This document shows, one piece after another, positions 62,881 to 64,000 of a DNA stretch of 64,000 nucleotides (positions are counted from its first letter, which is position 1; every line of letters starts with the position of its first letter). This DNA is from Planococcus citri (taxonomy: Eukaryota > Arthropoda > Insecta > Hemiptera > Pseudococcidae). Made by a program: the position numbers and the translations under genes. The notes under the pieces are model-generated. The model did not search any database and was not told where the DNA came from. It saw nothing but the letters and a program-made list of their open reading frames with translations. The stretch lies in assembly GCF_950023065.1 (NCBI RefSeq), contig NC_088679.1, positions 29,574,001 through 29,638,000 of the forward strand. The letters run 5' to 3'.

Positions 62881-64000
62881 CACCTATGATTTGTGGAGAC
62901 TTGGTCAGTGATTTTCAAGAAATATCAAAATGGCCGTATGAGTTGAGTACAGCATTTTGTGAATGATGGAAAAAGGTGAAAATTTCCACTTACCAAGCAC
63001 CTATGATTTGTGGAGACTTGGTCAGTGATTTTCAAGAAATATCAAAATGGCTGTATGAGTTGAGTACGGCATTTTGTGAATGATGGAAAAAGGTGAAAAT
63101 TTCCCCTTTACAAGCACCTATGATTTGTGGAGACTTGGTCAGTGATTTTCAAGAAATATCAAAATGGCCGTATGAGTTGAGTACGGCATTTTGTGAATGA
63201 TGGAAAAAGGTGAAAATTTCCACTTACCAAGCACCTATGATTTGTGTAGACTTGGTCAAGTAATATCAAAATGGCCGTATGAGTTGAGTACGGCATTTTG
63301 TGAATGATGGAAAAAGGTGAAAATTTCCACTTATCAAGCACCTATGATTTGTGGAGACTTGGTCAGTGATTTTCAAGAAATATCAAAATGGCCGTATGAG
63401 TTGAGTACGGCATTTTGTGAATGATGGAAAAAGGTGAAAATTTCCACTTACCAAGCACCTATGATTTGTGGAGACTTGGTCAGTGACTTTCAAGAAATAT
63501 CAAAATGGCCGTATCAGTTGAGTACGGCATTTTGTGAATGATGGAAAAAGGTGAAAATTTCCACTTATCAAGCACCTATGATTTGTGGAGATTTGGTCAG
63601 TGATTTTCAAGAAATATCAAAATGGCCGTATGAGTTGAGTACGGCATTTTGTGAATGATGGAAAAAGGTGAAAATTTCCACTTACCAAGCACCTATGATT
63701 TGTGGAGACTTGGTCAGTGATTTTCAAGAAATATCAAAATGTCCGTATGAGTTGAGTACGGCATTTTGTGAATGATGGAAAAAGGTGAAAATTTCCCCTT
63801 TACAAGCACCTATGATTTGTGGAGACTTGGTCAGTGATTTTCAAGAAATATCAAAATGGCCGTATGAGTTGAGTACGGCATTTTGTGAATGATGGAAAAA
63901 GGTGAAAATTTCCACTTACCAAGCACCTATGATTTGTGGAGACTTGGTCAGTGATTTTCAAGAAATATCAAAATGGCCGTATGAGTTGAGTACGGCATTT
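59830..64000. repeat. Subrepeats with 1745- and 1511-bp offsets running to the window end
   Basis: Short monomers at 59943, 61688 and 63199 are spaced 1745 and then 1511 bp (12 x 117 + 107). The third interval is two 117-bp monomers shorter than the second: GTACAGC marks sit at 61201 and 62946, an offset of 1745 that contracts to 1511 before 63199. This third partial copy lies beyond the end of the 8237-bp duplication, so it was added by a separate event. The last complete GATGG start is 63891 and the final unit is cut at position 110 by the window edge. Confidence 0.8.

Larger units (their letters stand above)
4978..63305. repeat. 107-bp short monomers (type S), 64 more copies scattered through the array
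   Basis: Each lacks monomer positions 61-70 (GTGATTTTCA), a deletion flanked by TCA repeats. Starts (GATGG): 4978, 6957, 9989, 10681, 14064, 14756, 16267, 16959, 19055, 19396, 19620, 20546, 20887, 21228, 21803, 22729, 23421, 23996, 24103, 25848, 26189, 26413, 27339, 27680, 28021, 28596, 29522, 30214, 30789, 30896, 31939, 33450, 34376, 35068, 35760, 36803, 37495, 38070, 39230, 39688, 40263, 41306, 42349, 42924, 43499, 43957, 44532, 45107, 45799, 46842, 47417, 48343, 48918, 49376, 51706, 53451, 55079, 55654, 56580, 57155, 57613, 59943, 61688, 63199. Those at 19055, 19620, 20887, 25848, 26413, 27680 and 39230 are a subtype with ATAATTTTTGG and CTTGATCAAG. Those at 36803, 42349, 46842 and 55079 are a C-type short unit. 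Those at 51706, 53451, 59943, 61688 and 63199 carry GTGTAGAC and CAAGTAATATC. Confidence 0.93.
4171..64000. repeat. Satellite DNA array, 117-bp monomer (with 107-bp variant), 516 complete units plus a partial one
   Basis: Head-to-tail tandem repeats with consensus length 117 bp, about 38% GC. With the G of GATGG as position 1, the monomer runs GATGGAAAAAGGTGAAAATT ... GGCATTTTGTGAAT. A/T tracts lie at 6-10, 15-21, 65-68, 80-84 and 108-111. An imperfect hairpin occupies 80-111. Subtypes: A (ACTTACCA at 24-31); A' (C37 to T, giving AGCACTTATG); D (C29 to T); B (CCCCTTTAC at 22-30); C (CCTCTTTAC at 22-30 plus TTTTAGG at 43-49); S (107 bp, lacking 61-70). No other sequence interrupts nearly 60 kb. 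The array continues past the right edge. Such arrays usually lie in centromeric, pericentromeric or subtelomeric heterochromatin; which one applies here is unknown. Confidence 0.98.

Noticed and set aside
4938..63341. More than fifty near-identical 60-residue minus-strand open frames (starting MLGKWKFSPF or MLVKGKFSPF)
   Set aside because: Each spans a 107-bp monomer: the 10-bp deletion shifts frame and joins two stop-free stretches. Their repetition reflects the satellite. No domain, no start context and no codon constraint are evident.
4171..64000. CRISPR array
   Set aside because: Units are contiguous with no unique spacers, and the context is eukaryotic with a LINE and a hAT element.
4171..64000. 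CENP-B box in the satellite monomer
   Set aside because: No match to the TTCG....A..CGGG core; the two CpGs lie in GCCGTA and TACGGC. Centromeric identity is not supported by sequence alone.
4171..64000. Telomeric repeat array
   Set aside because: No TTAGG, TTAGGG or related short telomeric repeat is present; the unit is 117 bp.

Overview
The window is eukaryotic nuclear DNA, probably from an arthropod or another invertebrate; the host call is low-confidence inference. There are no prokaryotic operons, rRNAs or tRNAs. Two blocks make up the sequence: the 3' half of a non-LTR (LINE-type) retrotransposon at about 1-4170, and one uninterrupted satellite DNA array from about 4171 to the window end at 64000.

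Retrotransposon (1-4170, + strand): an open frame enters from the left edge and runs to a TAA at 2576-2578. It encodes the C-terminal tail of an APE-type endonuclease, a complete reverse transcriptase with an FADD active site, and a C-terminal CCHC zinc knuckle. This is the ORF2 layout of the R1/LOA/Jockey group. A GC-rich 3' untranslated region follows. It is split by a 602-bp non-autonomous hAT-type DNA transposon (3091-3692; 22-bp perfect terminal inverted repeats, 8-bp target duplication). The element ends in a pure A45 tail (4126-4170) that abuts satellite DNA directly, so it was inserted into the satellite.

Satellite (4171-64000): head-to-tail monomers of 117 bp, with a minority of 107-bp monomers sharing one 10-bp deletion. 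From 4169 to the start of the last, incomplete monomer at 63891 is 59722 bp, which equals exactly 451 x 117 + 65 x 107. I located 65 short monomers independently, so the array seems to have no other net length change. Each full monomer holds an imperfect hairpin around GCCGTA...TACGGC whose stem contains the only two CpG sites of the consensus. Recurrent subtypes (A, A', B, C, D, short S) are arranged in large higher-order tandem duplications: units of 4075, 6793 and 8237 bp, and smaller ones of 575, 1033, 1511 and 1745 bp. Some copies are nearly identical, which points to recent unequal exchange or replication-based amplification.

No host gene is visible. The many 60-residue minus-strand open frames in the array arise only because the 10-bp deletion shifts frame; I do not consider them genes. 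Subtype names use monomer numbering with the G of GATGG as position 1.
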